A stretch of 64,000 nt of DNA from the NCBI RefSeq assembly GCF_036965045.1, contig NZ_JBALOV010000014.1, forward strand, positions 62,001 through 126,000. The letters run 5' to 3'. Under the pieces are notes generated by a model that had not been told where the DNA came from, did no database searches, and saw only the letters and a program-made list of their open reading frames with translations. Positions within the stretch are counted from its first letter, which is position 1; each line of letters starts with the position of its first letter. This document shows positions 34,200-43,572 of this stretch, in pieces. The DNA comes from Ferdinandcohnia sp036965045 (lineage in GTDB: Bacteria; Bacillota; Bacilli; Bacillales; Bacillaceae_L). The position numbers were made by a program, and so were the translations under genes.

Positions 34200-35272
34200 A
34201 TAAACAACCCTCCTAACGATAGGACTGCAAAGACACTAGCTGAAATCATACCAAACCACTTACTTGCTTGACCGATGCTAATTGGCAAGTTCCCAGCAAT
34301 TTTACCTGTTTGCCCATTCATCGCAAAGACATAGGTCTTGCCTTTAAATTGATACGTAAACATCCAAACCGGTAATAGCACATATTTCGCCTTAACATTC
34401 GATAGTCTGACGTTTGTATTATGAATTGAAACCGAACTATACCCATGGATTGTCCCTTGAAGTAAAGTTCCCACATTATTGCGAAGGAGGCTTGAGATTC
34501 TACCGTACACATCATTTTGGTTCATATCGTACTTTTCCGCAAAAAAACCAGATAAATAGGACATCGAAAAATCAGTTAAATCCTTATAATCATAGGGTTC
34601 AAGGATGGACATAAGCTCATCATCCATTTTCTTTGAACCGTCCGCTGGTACATCGCGGAATTTTGCGATTCCTTCTCGCATCACCTTATAATGCTTTGTT
34701 TCGGTATACCTTGTATCTCCCCTTGTATAGGTTCTGACTCTCCTCGCATCACCTTCAATTCTTCCAGATGTATTACTATCAAACAACCAAAATGGAACAT
34801 AGATTCCTGATAGTTTTTCTAGCTGTGAAGTTGAAGTAAAGAATTTAGGAAGTAGAGGCTTACCTTTACACCATTTTAAAAATAATTCTTCCGCTTTCTT
34901 CCGGTCAATTTTAAACGGAATGACTTTTTCAGGACGGTATTCTCCTTCTAGCTGCCTAGGAATAATCGTAGGATTATGGCAATAATAACAAAACGTTGCT
35001 GCAGTTGTGTCATCGGTTACGATTTCTGCACCACAGCTGCTACACGTATAGCCTGTTGCTTTGTCGTTGAATTCTTGATCCAATTCCTTTGCTTGGTGTA
35101 ACGCCTCTTCACTTGTTTCGGCTTCTTCTTCAGCCTTTTCGTTATCAACAAAATGTTTCACATCTGCTTCGGTGAATTCACTTAAGCAGTAATCACAGGT
35201 CCAGTTTTGGGTATCTGCCTTAAATGCTAATGGTCCCCCACAGTTTATACATTTATATACTACAACCCCCAA
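34193..35272 (-). CDS. ydjG: Zinc-ribbon membrane protein (YdjG-like)
   Basis: 359 residues. Two zinc ribbons in the first 100 residues (CINC-CDYC and CSSC-CYYC), a long soluble domain, and two weak hydrophobic stretches near the C-terminus (around 305-325 and 338-359). TTG start with AGAGGTGA upstream. Matches YdjG, which with YdjH recruits PspA to stressed membrane in B. subtilis. Confidence 0.8.
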   Translation of the reverse strand: MGVVVYKCINCGGPLAFKADTQNWTCDYCLSEFTEADVKHFVDNEKAEEEAETSEEALHQAKELDQEFNDKATGYTCSSCGAEIVTDDTTAATFCYYCHNPTIIPRQLEGEYRPEKVIPFKIDRKKAEELFLKWCKGKPLLPKFFTSTSQLEKLSGIYVPFWLFDSNTSGRIEGDARRVRTYTRGDTRYTETKHYKVMREGIAKFRDVPADGSKKMDDELMSILEPYDYKDLTDFSMSYLSGFFAEKYDMNQNDVYGRISSLLRNNVGTLLQGTIHGYSSVSIHNTNVRLSNVKAKYVLLPVWMFTYQFKGKTYVFAMNGQTGKIAGNLPISIGQASKWFGMISASVFAVLSLGGLFIW

Positions 35273-35306
35273 CCGATATCACCTCTTATCTTTCGAATAT
35301 GGTTGA

Positions 35307-36593
35307 TTAATGTTCAAAACGTGTTCCGCATTCCGGACAGAATTTCGCATTTGGATTAGTAGGTTTAAACCCACAATTTTTGCATGTTAGTTCTTCAGGC
35401 TTTTTATTGCCGCAGTTTGAACAGAACTTCCCGCTATTTTCTTGGCCACATTGGCATTTCCATGTGTCTTTTTTAGCTTCCTGTTTTGGTGAACCACATT
35501 CTGAACAAAAGTTTCCAGTGTTCGTGTGTCCACATGAGCATTTCCATTGATTTGGGTTTGCTCCCTGTTGACTTTGCGGTTGCTGTGCTTGTTGCTGCAT
35601 TTGCTGACGATTGGTTTCAGAAGCAGCACCCATAAATCCGCTACTACCTTGCATTCCCATACCCATGCCTAAAAATCCTTGCATAGAACCAGCTTCATTG
35701 GAACCAGCAGCCTCCAAGCCTCTTGCAATAGCACCTTGCACATATCCTTCACGAACAGATGGATCTTGGAGCATGGCCCCTTGGTTTCTCATGTTGATGA
35801 GCTTTTGAGATTCCTGATCGTACGTAATACTGTTGATTCCTACAGATTCAATCTGCATTCCGCGCATCCGTGTCCAATCTTCATCAAGGACTTCGGACAT
35901 ATACTTTGCGAGCTCCATTCCTTTTGAGGTAACGTGTGAAATTCGGATGCCATCTGCGGACATTTTATTAATTGCTGTTTGTAGTGCATTCATATATTCA
36001 GATAAATATTGTGCATTAATATCATTAATATCTACATTTGATTTATTTCGTGGAATGGCTTCCATGTAAAATTTGATTGGGTCAACAATTTTTATCGAAT
36101 AGGTCCCATGGGCACGTAAAAATAATTCCGCATTATAAAAATTATCGAAGTAATTGATTGGATTACGTGTCCCAAACTTAATTCCCTTGATTTCTTGAAG
36201 GTTGATAAAATACACTTTTTGCGATGTGGATGGGACCCCGCCAAACTTAAATCGATTGAAGGTTTCGTATAAGGCTTCTTCAAACTGACCATTGAATAAT
36301 GATGGCTGCGAAGAGTTTACAACCTGGTAATAACCTTCTTCTGCTGTATAATCAACGATTTTTCCACCATCAACTAAAATCATAAATTGGTTAGGATACA
36401 CATGGATGATTGAACCATTTGAAATGGTTGAATCAGTTCCTTTAAAATTCTGATTGCGGCGATCTTTTGCGCGGACTTTCACTCCAACCGACATGACGGT
36501 TGTATCACTCATCGCCTGTGGTTCGATGACCTCAAGCCATTGGTCTGCTATGTTTCCTGTTACCGCACCAACTGCTGCTTTAATAATTCCCAT
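35307..36593 (-). CDS. ydjI: SPFH-domain protein with three C-terminal zinc ribbons (YdjI-like)
   Basis: 428 residues. An SPFH/virion-core-type domain (1-285) is followed by a Gly/Met- and Gln-rich linker (300-345) and three zinc ribbons (CSCG-CSECG, CQCG-CSNCG, CKNCG-CPECG). YdjI of B. subtilis is shorter as I recall, so the multiplied ribbons look like an elaboration. First gene of the operon, with a sigma-W-type promoter upstream. Confidence 0.85.
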   Translation of the reverse strand: MGIIKAAVGAVTGNIADQWLEVIEPQAMSDTTVMSVGVKVRAKDRRNQNFKGTDSTISNGSIIHVYPNQFMILVDGGKIVDYTAEEGYYQVVNSSQPSLFNGQFEEALYETFNRFKFGGVPSTSQKVYFINLQEIKGIKFGTRNPINYFDNFYNAELFLRAHGTYSIKIVDPIKFYMEAIPRNKSNVDINDINAQYLSEYMNALQTAINKMSADGIRISHVTSKGMELAKYMSEVLDEDWTRMRGMQIESVGINSITYDQESQKLINMRNQGAMLQDPSVREGYVQGAIARGLEAAGSNEAGSMQGFLGMGMGMQGSSGFMGAASETNRQQMQQQAQQPQSQQGANPNQWKCSCGHTNTGNFCSECGSPKQEAKKDTWKCQCGQENSGKFCSNCGNKKPEELTCKNCGFKPTNPNAKFCPECGTRFEH

Positions 36594-36703
36594 TAATAAC
36601 CCCTCCTGCTTAAGCTCGAATCTTTTTAACTATTTAAAATGTCTTATTATACATACATGATAACAGTAAATTGGTTATCTGTAATTGCTTTCTAGTAGTG
36701 TAA

Positions 36704-36730
36704 TACGATTTTCATAGGCGAATGGTTTCA
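36704..36730 (-). promoter_or_regulatory. Sigma-W-type promoter of the ydjI-ydjG-ydjH operon
   Basis: On the minus strand TGAAAC (36725-36730) and CGTA (36704-36707) are 17 bp apart, matching the sigma-W consensus. The B. subtilis pspA-ydjGHI operon is a known sigma-W target. The leader is about 100 nt. Confidence 0.7.
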
Positions 36731-36877
36731 TTTTGAATGGAATTTAATTGGGAGTAGACATTTTACAAAACTGGATGGGAATTTCCCCTCAGTTTACCTA
36801 ATGAAGAAAAAAAGAGCTAAGATTAGTCACCTTAACTCTAGAGGGTGCATCGAAAACATGATAAAGATCAATGTCTC

Positions 36878-37549
36878 CTATATACGCATAAGCTTCTGGA
36901 TGATTTTCATAAACTCATCAATTGAAGGAAAATATGTACTCTGTTGGTTGTACCACTTACGAACAGTTTCTACTACCCAATACGGAACAGCTTTCCCATC
37001 TATTAAGTGATAATATTCTTCATACCCTTTTTTAAGATGTTCCCATCGAAAATCATTGCCCGGCTGAATGTATTCAGAAACATCAAGAATTTTTGCTCTT
37101 CCGTTTTGAAGTAAAATATTTTTTAAATGAATATCACGTGGGTTTAGCCCCTTACTGCGAACAAAACTTCTTGCTTCCTCCACATCTATGATAATTTGTT
37201 TTGGGATATGGATCCCTTGAAGTATGCAGTCGTAGAGAGTTATTCCTTCTTCATAGCTTAAAACAAGGTAATGATCATAAGAAGCATAACATTTAGAAAA
37301 GAAAGGGGACTCCCCTAATTTATGATAAACATTTGCCTCCACAATAACTTTTGCAACTTTGTCATTCGCATATTTTTTAAATGCATATTCTGGGGCATTA
37401 AGGGATTGAAAAACAGCCGCATCTGTCCCGACACCGATACATTTTAGATCATCGGTGTCACCAATAATGGTTACTGGCTCATTATTTGGATTTGATAAAA
37501 CAGTAATAGTAGATAGTGAATCATTAGCAGTTTCCCAGCTTCGCTTCAC
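36878..37549 (-). CDS. Serine/threonine-protein-kinase-like protein (YrzF-like)
   Basis: 223 residues. Gly-rich loop GVGTDAAVF, Lys in FKKY, catalytic loop NPRDIHLKN (Asp in place of HRD motif) and a metal-binding DVS in place of DFG. This resembles the small putative kinases YrzF/YrzG of Bacillus. GTG start with GGAGAG upstream. Standing alone; substrate unknown. The gap 36594-36877 holds the ydjI promoter and nothing else recognised. Confidence 0.75.
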   Translation of the reverse strand: MKRSWETANDSLSTITVLSNPNNEPVTIIGDTDDLKCIGVGTDAAVFQSLNAPEYAFKKYANDKVAKVIVEANVYHKLGESPFFSKCYASYDHYLVLSYEEGITLYDCILQGIHIPKQIIIDVEEARSFVRSKGLNPRDIHLKNILLQNGRAKILDVSEYIQPGNDFRWEHLKKGYEEYYHLIDGKAVPYWVVETVRKWYNQQSTYFPSIDEFMKIIQKLMRI

Positions 37550-37600
37550 ACAATCTCTCCAATCGTTGTTTGAATAAGACCAGTTTCAAATTAGCTTCTT

Positions 37601-37669
37601 TTAACCGTATTTTATCATTTTACTCCTTTAAAAAAGGAGTTAGCAAGTGCTCAAATCTAAAACGGTTAA
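37601..37669 (-). other. Nested inverted repeats upstream of the kinase-like gene
   Basis: Outer arms TTAACCG and CGGTTAA (37601-37607, 37663-37669), continued by ATTTTA/TAAAA, enclose an inner perfect hairpin ACTCCTTT-AAA-AAAGGAGT (37622-37640). The GGAGT arm resembles a Shine-Dalgarno but no ORF follows it. It may fold in the kinase gene's 5' leader. Confidence 0.35.
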
Positions 37670-37689
37670 CTTTAAGGAAAAAGTCACGG

Positions 37690-37733
37690 AAAAAACAAAC
37701 TACCTGGCTCCCATTAATATGGAATCCAGGTAG
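37690..37733 (-). terminator. Terminator of the esterase gene
   Basis: CTACCTGG and CCAGGTAG, with partial inner pairing, are followed on the minus strand by TTTGTTTTTT. Confidence 0.85.
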
Positions 37734-37774
37734 TAAAGGTGTTTTATCGTAGTCTCATTTTCAAGGGTCAGTCC

Positions 37775-38590
37775 TTATAATCCCTTCACCCATCTCCCCG
37801 CCATCTCAATCCAATTCTCTACCTCTGGTTGAAGATGATTATCTCGACCTATTGATTGTGTTTCTTCCGTTCCAAGAGATAATCCATGGACACCTTCGGG
37901 ATAAATATGCATTTCGAGCGGGACTTTGCGCATCAGTAAACTTTGTGCAAATAGCATGCTATTTTCCACGGGGACAGCAGCATCTGAAACCGTGTGCCAT
38001 AAAAAAGTTGGTGGAGTTTCGTTTGTAACTTGATTTTCCAAAGATAAAAACTCTCTACTTTGTTTGTCCTCGAATTTATCACCTAATAATGCTTTGAAGC
38101 TCCCCTCATGTGCATGAGGACCAGAAGAAATAACCGGATAGCTTAGAATTAAACCATTTGGTTTAATTTGTTCCTTTGAATAAGTGATTTGTTCTGTTAG
38201 AAACGCTCTATTCCAGAAAACGCCTAGACTTGCTGTTAAATGACCACCAGCCGAAAAGCCCATGACAATGATTTTTTCGGAATCAACGTTCCAGTTCTCA
38301 GCATTTTCACGAATGAAGCCAATCGCACTTGCTAATTGGCATAGTGCTGTTGGAAAAACAGCTGGTTCCACACTATACCTAAGAATACTTGCGTGATATC
38401 CTTTACTGAGCATCTGGATGGCAACAGGTTCAGCCTCCCGGTCAGATGTATGCGAATATCCACCGCCTGGGCAGATGACAATCATGGGTCTTTTACGGTC
38501 TGGGTCAATACTCTGTGAGTTATCAAGGATATAGGTAAAAAAATCTGCTTTTTCGTTGTTATGGTTTAACTCATATTTTTCATGAATCAT
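37775..38590 (-). CDS. Alpha/beta hydrolase, acetyl-esterase/lipase type
   Basis: About 271 residues. Oxyanion motif PGGGY, nucleophile Ser in GFSAGGH, Asp in VSDAAVP and His in GVHGLSLG give a full triad. Such proteins deacetylate sugars or hydrolyse small esters in the cytosol. I chose the ATG at 38590, nine bases from AAGGTG, rather than the GTG three codons earlier, which lies on top of that ribosome-binding site. Confidence 0.88.
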   Translation of the reverse strand: MIHEKYELNHNNEKADFFTYILDNSQSIDPDRKRPMIVICPGGGYSHTSDREAEPVAIQMLSKGYHASILRYSVEPAVFPTALCQLASAIGFIRENAENWNVDSEKIIVMGFSAGGHLTASLGVFWNRAFLTEQITYSKEQIKPNGLILSYPVISSGPHAHEGSFKALLGDKFEDKQSREFLSLENQVTNETPPTFLWHTVSDAAVPVENSMLFAQSLLMRKVPLEMHIYPEGVHGLSLGTEETQSIGRDNHLQPEVENWIEMAGRWVKGL

Positions 38591-38659
38591 TCTTCTCACA
38601 CCTTTTATTTATGTTGTATCTATAAAACTTCGACATTTGTTGTTAACTTCCTTTAGGCA

Positions 38660-38687
38660 AAATAAAAAAGGCTGGAAATCCAGCCTT
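38660..38687 (-). terminator. Terminator of the MacAB-like exporter operon
   Basis: AAGGCTGG and CCAGCCTT pair around a 4-nt loop, followed on the minus strand by TTTTATTTT; the stem overlaps the stop codon. Confidence 0.85.
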
Positions 38688-39897
38688 ATTCATAACGTAA
38701 CGCATCGATTGGGCTAAGTTTTGAGGCTTTGTTAGCTGGCAAAATGCCAAAAATAATCCCAATGAATGCCGAGAATCCAACACCAACAACCACGATTAGT
38801 GGACTGACGGTAGCGGAGATTGGTGAATAAATTGATACGATAATGGTTCCTAATGCTGCAAGTCCGATTCCGAGTAAGCCTCCTAATGAGGTTAAAGTCA
38901 TCGATTCAATTAAAAATTGAAGCAAAATTCGTCCTCGTGTTGCACCGAGTGCTTTTCGCAAACCAATTTCCCGCGTTCTTTCAGTGACGGAAACGAGCAT
39001 AATATTCATTACACCGATACCACCTACTAATAAGGAAATCCCTGCGATACTGCCGATAACTAACGTCATAATGGTAAGGACGGTATCGACTTCTTGTTCA
39101 TATTCAGAGAAATCGTTCACTGTGTACATCCCGTCTTCAAGTTTTTTGGCCCTTGTTAATGAATCAGCAGCGGAACGACCGATTTCGGAAATTCGTTCCG
39201 GGTCATCTGCGATAATGGCTAAGCGTTCAATTTCTCGATTTCCAAACATCATCGAAATGACTCCTCGTGGCATTAGCATTTCGCCTGATTCATTGTAACG
39301 ATATTGTTCAGGGATAGGAGATTCATAGACACCGATTACCTTATATGGATTTCCATTAAGGTCGACGATTTCACCGATAATATCTTCTTTATCTTTAAAG
39401 AATTTCTCCCTTGCAACAGTATCGACCATCACGACACGGTTTTTTCCATCATTATCCCTAGCGTTGATTGGACGTCCTTCGACAATTTGAATATCTCGAG
39501 CCGAAAAGAATTCAGGCCCTACCCCGGTAATTTCCATATCGCCCTGTTTATCATTGTAAATCATCGGTCCCCAACCTTGGTTTGTGGCGATTACAGCTTT
39601 TACGCCAGGAACAAGGGAAAGAGTTTCAACATCTTCAGAGGTTAATTCCGGTTCCGTCCAGAACATTTCTGACTCCTCTTCCCCCTCTTGAGGCACCGGT
39701 TGATACCAAATGTCGACTGCATTTTTTTCAAGACTAAACAAGTCCTCTGTCATTTTTGTTTTGGCACCCTGACCTATCGCAACAATAATAATAACAGCTG
39801 CAACACCGATAATAATGCCCAGCATTGTTAAAATAGATCGAACCTTATGATTCCAGATCGAGGATAATGCTACTTTAAAGCTTTCTAATAGACTCAT
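38686..39897 (-). CDS. MacB/FtsX-type ABC exporter permease (YvrN/YknZ-like)
   Basis: 403 residues. One N-terminal helix (about 20-45), a large extracellular domain (50-275) and three C-terminal FtsX helices with RTREIGLRKALGA. Together with the ATPase and the HlyD-like protein it forms a tripartite exporter of the kind represented by YvrPON and YknXYZ in B. subtilis, the latter protecting against the SdpC toxin. It overlaps the ATPase gene by 4 bp. Confidence 0.88.
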   Translation of the reverse strand: MSLLESFKVALSSIWNHKVRSILTMLGIIIGVAAVIIIVAIGQGAKTKMTEDLFSLEKNAVDIWYQPVPQEGEEESEMFWTEPELTSEDVETLSLVPGVKAVIATNQGWGPMIYNDKQGDMEITGVGPEFFSARDIQIVEGRPINARDNDGKNRVVMVDTVAREKFFKDKEDIIGEIVDLNGNPYKVIGVYESPIPEQYRYNESGEMLMPRGVISMMFGNREIERLAIIADDPERISEIGRSAADSLTRAKKLEDGMYTVNDFSEYEQEVDTVLTIMTLVIGSIAGISLLVGGIGVMNIMLVSVTERTREIGLRKALGATRGRILLQFLIESMTLTSLGGLLGIGLAALGTIIVSIYSPISATVSPLIVVVGVGFSAFIGIIFGILPANKASKLSPIDALRYE

Positions 39898-40574
39898 AGA
39901 CTTCTCCTCTGGTCATCCGTTATCAACCCATCCTTTAAGGTGATAACCCTATTTGCATATGCTGCCACTTCTTCCTCGTGCGTAACAATGATGACGGTTC
40001 TACCTTCTCTGTTTAGTTGAACCATAAGCTCCATTATTTGTTCACTCGTTTTGGAGTCAAGAGCACCCGTTGGTTCATCTGCTAACACAATAGAAGGATT
40101 ATTAACAAGAGCTCTTGCAATCGCCACCCTTTGTTTTTGTCCACCTGAAAGCTGGTTGGGTAAATGTTTAACCCGGTCTCCAAGTCCAACCTTGTCCAAC
40201 ATTTGTTTTGCTCTTTCCGTTCGCTCCCGCTTTGGTACTCCTGCATAAATAAGTGGGGATTCCACATTTTTTAGTGCATTATGTCGCGGCAACAGAAAGA
40301 ACTGTTGAAAAACGAAACCGACATGCTCGTTTCGTAATTTTGCTAGTTTTTTATCCTTAACTAAGCCGATTTTCTCTTCATTTAATTCAAACGTACCTGA
40401 AGTTGGAGCGTCTAGAAATCCAATAATATTCATCAATGTAGATTTACCTGATCCAGATGGTCCCATAATAGCAATGAATTCTCCATCTTCAATGGTTAAA
40501 TCAATTCCGTGCAGGACTGGTACCTCAAGAGCACCATTTCCATACACCTTTGTAATCTTACTCAACTTCATCAA
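39894..40574 (-). CDS. MacB-type ABC exporter ATPase (YvrO/YknY-like)
   Basis: 226 residues. Walker A GPSGSGKST, signature LSGGQKQR, Walker B VLADEPTG and H-loop THE. A stand-alone ATPase of the LolD/MacB subfamily; it overlaps the adaptor gene by 17 bp. Confidence 0.92.
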   Translation of the reverse strand: MMKLSKITKVYGNGALEVPVLHGIDLTIEDGEFIAIMGPSGSGKSTLMNIIGFLDAPTSGTFELNEEKIGLVKDKKLAKLRNEHVGFVFQQFFLLPRHNALKNVESPLIYAGVPKRERTERAKQMLDKVGLGDRVKHLPNQLSGGQKQRVAIARALVNNPSIVLADEPTGALDSKTSEQIMELMVQLNREGRTVIIVTHEEEVAAYANRVITLKDGLITDDQRRSL

Positions 40575-41820
40575 AGGAGGTCACTTCCATTCCATCATGC
40601 ATTCCTTCGTATGGTGTTAAAACAACAAGCTCATCCTTTGTAACACCTTCTGTAACTTGAATAAATTCATCATTCATTGATCCAGTTTGAACTTCACGTC
40701 TTTGTAGGATTCCGTCTACTAAAACATAGACAACTGCTACGCCACCTTCATCTAAAATAGCGGTATGCGGAATAACAGGGAGAATAACTGTTCCTGGAAT
40801 TCTTACCTCAAGTGAAACGTGAAACCCGTGACGTAGTTCAGATGTGTCATCCGTAATGCCGACTTTAAATGGATACATCGTGACATTACCGCCACCGCCC
40901 ATTCCATAAAATTCACCTTCTCCTCCACCACCATTATCATTTGGAAAATGGGAGACGGATTCGACAACACCCTTCCAATCGCGATCTTTAAATACCTTTG
41001 GGCGAACAATGACTTCTTGTCCCTGTTGGATTTTAACTGCATCAAACTCGCTCATTGTCCCAATAACCTTATACGGTTTACTTGAAATGATATGTATAAC
41101 AGGTTCATTAGCACCCGCTTCGGTTGCGGCAATATTTTTATTGACTTTCACAATGATTCCATCAATTTTACTTACAACTGTCATTTCTTTTTTCTGATTT
41201 GTAATTTCTGTGATTCGTTCATTAGCTGCTGTGATTTCTGATTTCGTATTTTCGTATTGTAGCTCCATTTGAACCTTTTCACTTGTAAGCTGGTTTACAT
41301 CCTCAACTGGGGCTTCCTCAACTTGTTCCGGTTCTGTACCTTCTGGAGTCTCAGTTTTGGGTTTGTTTTTTTGTGCAGCGAGAGCTTTTTTCGCATCTCC
41401 AATCCGTTTATTTAAGGCCGCAATTTGGTTTTGTTCTGTTTTTGCTCGGGTTTGGATTAAGTCTCTTTCTCGGGTCGCTCGTGCCAGCTCTGCATCTAGC
41501 TTTGAAGAATCATAGACAAATAGCGGGTCTCCGGCTTTTACAGTTTTGTTCTCCTCAACTTTATATTCCTTGATTTCTCCATGCTCAGGGTTTAAGAATA
41601 CCTTCTGCTCTCCTTCAGGTACAATTTCACCTGTTACTAGAATCGTTTCAATTAATTCTTGTTCCTTTGCTTTTTGAACAGTAACATTTACTTCTTCCAT
41701 TTGATTTCCTACCGATGCAACGCTCCTTTCTTTTATAAAAAAAGCTGCTGCACCGCCTGCGATTGCCAAAACACCGACAATCGACAAGACCCAAATTAAA
41801 ACCTTCTTTTTCTTCACCAT
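40558..41820 (-). CDS. HlyD/MacA-like exporter adaptor protein (YvrP/YknX-like)
   Basis: About 420 residues. N-terminal helix (LIWVLSIVGVLAIAGGAAAFF), biotinyl-lipoyl-like halves flanking a coiled coil that carries a Pro/Glu-rich insert, then beta-barrel domains with a Gly-rich loop (NDNGGGGEGEFYGMGGGG). I chose the ATG at 41820, just after AGGGGGA, over one seven codons earlier. First gene of the exporter operon. Confidence 0.88.
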   Translation of the reverse strand: MVKKKKVLIWVLSIVGVLAIAGGAAAFFIKERSVASVGNQMEEVNVTVQKAKEQELIETILVTGEIVPEGEQKVFLNPEHGEIKEYKVEENKTVKAGDPLFVYDSSKLDAELARATRERDLIQTRAKTEQNQIAALNKRIGDAKKALAAQKNKPKTETPEGTEPEQVEEAPVEDVNQLTSEKVQMELQYENTKSEITAANERITEITNQKKEMTVVSKIDGIIVKVNKNIAATEAGANEPVIHIISSKPYKVIGTMSEFDAVKIQQGQEVIVRPKVFKDRDWKGVVESVSHFPNDNGGGGEGEFYGMGGGGNVTMYPFKVGITDDTSELRHGFHVSLEVRIPGTVILPVIPHTAILDEGGVAVVYVLVDGILQRREVQTGSMNDEFIQVTEGVTKDELVVLTPYEGMHDGMEVTSFDEVE

Positions 41821-41896
41821 ACTTCCCCCTAAAGTTTTCATATCACGGGTAAATTCTCCACTTCTCTCTATCTAATAGTTATCGTGTTATACATGC

Positions 41897-41918
41897 TGAT
41901 ATTGAATAAAAAATATCA
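41897..41918. promoter_or_regulatory. Inverted repeat upstream of the exporter operon
   Basis: TGATATT and AATATCA (7-bp arms, 8-bp spacer) lie about 80 bp before the adaptor start. Possible operator for an unseen regulator. Confidence 0.3.
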
Positions 41919-41992
41919 AATTTATCCCTAACCATTAAGACGGCAAAGAATGTCAAAAGGTTTCATTTTTTTACAATTATTTTAAAAATTTA

Positions 41993-42026
41993 CAAAAAAA
42001 GATCAACCAGGAAATACTAGTTGATC
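41993..42026 (-). terminator. Terminator of the YdeI-domain gene
   Basis: GATCAAC and GTTGATC pair around 12 nt and on the minus strand are followed by TTTTTTTG. Confidence 0.8.
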
Positions 42027-42033
42027 GTTTAGA

Positions 42034-42708
42034 TTATTTTTTATTTGCGCGATAATGATCACGGGTCTTATACCCTTGAGCGAGGATCATTTTCATTTCT
42101 TCACGTCTCTTTTGCTTAGTTGTATCTTGCTTAGCACTATACACGTAACGTGCCCAATCCTTTTGGTACCCAGGAGTAAGTGCTTGATAAAAGGTAAGAA
42201 GGTCTGGTGAGTCTTTCAAATCTTCTCTAATAGTTGGAATCATGTCAATATAATCATCCACACTTTGACTTGCTTTTGTTGATTTTACCGATTTCTTTCC
42301 GGCTTCTTCTTTGAATCCAACAACCGTAAACACATCATCTAATCCAACCATTCGTGCAAATTTGATGTCACTATTACCAATGTACCCTTCATCATCTGCT
42401 CCAAGCCCGCTTAACAAATCATCCCGATGAATGAATGTTGGATATACTTTATTCCCCTTTTTAGGATAAGCCGCAAAAAGATATCCTTTTTTATTCAATA
42501 ATTGCTTCTCAATCACATTATTAACTAATTCTTTTAATGAATTCAAATCGAGTACAAAAGCAAATATCATGTCATACGAATTGCCTTCAGTGAGATTCGT
42601 TTCAAAATCTGTTAATCCTTCAAAATAATTGGCCCCATCAGGAATGTGCATGATTGCTTTTTTATCGTATTTTCGCAGGTTTAATTTATCAATAATTGTT
42701 TTAGCCAT
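42034..42708 (-). CDS. YdeI/OmdA-domain protein
   Basis: 224 residues. The C-terminal third (LTPGYQKDWARYVYSAKQ, then EEMKMILAQGYK) is the YdeI/OmpD-associated domain, linked in other bacteria to peptide or bacteriocin resistance. The N-terminal ~135 residues form a separate soluble domain I do not recognise with certainty. Monocistronic. Confidence 0.75.
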   Translation of the reverse strand: MAKTIIDKLNLRKYDKKAIMHIPDGANYFEGLTDFETNLTEGNSYDMIFAFVLDLNSLKELVNNVIEKQLLNKKGYLFAAYPKKGNKVYPTFIHRDDLLSGLGADDEGYIGNSDIKFARMVGLDDVFTVVGFKEEAGKKSVKSTKASQSVDDYIDMIPTIREDLKDSPDLLTFYQALTPGYQKDWARYVYSAKQDTTKQKRREEMKMILAQGYKTRDHYRANKK

Positions 42709-42880
42709 TCTCTCACCTATTCTTTATTGTTCTACTAACCAGTTTAAAAGTTTCTATGATCGATATCAACAATCGCGGTTAATGTTTTTTCAATAAACAA
42801 TTTGATTTTTTGGGACAAACAGTAATACGTTTACAAGTTCTTCATAAAATGTACAAGTTGTATTTTTGAGGATGGAGTGA

Positions 42881-43519
42881 TTGCGATTGAGTGTTACGAT
42901 ATTAGTTAGTTATATTATTTTGGGGTTGACGCTAGCTGCCCCCATTGGTCCAGTTAATTCTGCACGGTTAGATAAAGGTATTAAAAATGGATTTTGGCAT
43001 GCTTGGGTGGTTGGCTTCGGTTCAATGATAGCAGATGCTATTTTTATGTTAATTGTCTATCTGGGTTTAGTGCATTTTCTTGAAATACCACCTGTACAAG
43101 TTTTTTTATGGTTATTTGGTGGCTTTATTCTGCTTTATTCAGGAATAGAAAGTATGTTTGGAGCTAATTCTCTTGAACTAGAATATAACCGTGACAAGGA
43201 ATCCCTGTTAAAGTGCTTTCTAACAGGTTTTATTATGTCAATAACGAGTCCGTTATCGATTTTATTTTGGCTCGGAATCTATGGCTCTGTATTGGCTAAA
43301 ACAGCACAAGAAAATGGTACGAGCGATTTATTAATTTATAGCTCGATGATCTTTCTTGGCTTAACCCTTTGGGATCTTTTTGTGGCCGCACTGACTACCG
43401 TATTTCGTAAATATCTTAATAGTATCGTTTTGATTTGGATATCTATTTTATCGGGCTTATCTCTTGTTGGCTTCGGGCTTTATTTTGCCTACCAAGGTAT
43501 CATGACCTTGTTGGGCTAG
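42881..43519 (+). CDS. LysE-family amino-acid exporter
   Basis: 212 residues, six helices. GLTLAAPIGPVNSARLDKGI is the LysE/RhtB N-terminal signature. It exports an amino acid or analogue. TTG start at 42881 after GGAG; a second TTG two codons later is equally possible. Confidence 0.87.
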   Translation: MRLSVTILVSYIILGLTLAAPIGPVNSARLDKGIKNGFWHAWVVGFGSMIADAIFMLIVYLGLVHFLEIPPVQVFLWLFGGFILLYSGIESMFGANSLELEYNRDKESLLKCFLTGFIMSITSPLSILFWLGIYGSVLAKTAQENGTSDLLIYSSMIFLGLTLWDLFVAALTTVFRKYLNSIVLIWISILSGLSLVGFGLYFAYQGIMTLLG

Positions 43520-43531
43520 TATGCAGACACG

Positions 43532-43560
43532 AAAAAAAGTAGCAAAAGCTACTTTTAAAA
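43532..43560. terminator. Bidirectional terminator between lysE-like and helicase genes
   Basis: AAAAGTAGC and GCTACTTTT pair around AAAA, with T runs on both strands (TTTTTTT on minus). Confidence 0.85.
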
Positions 43561-43572
43561 TCCGTGATTCCT

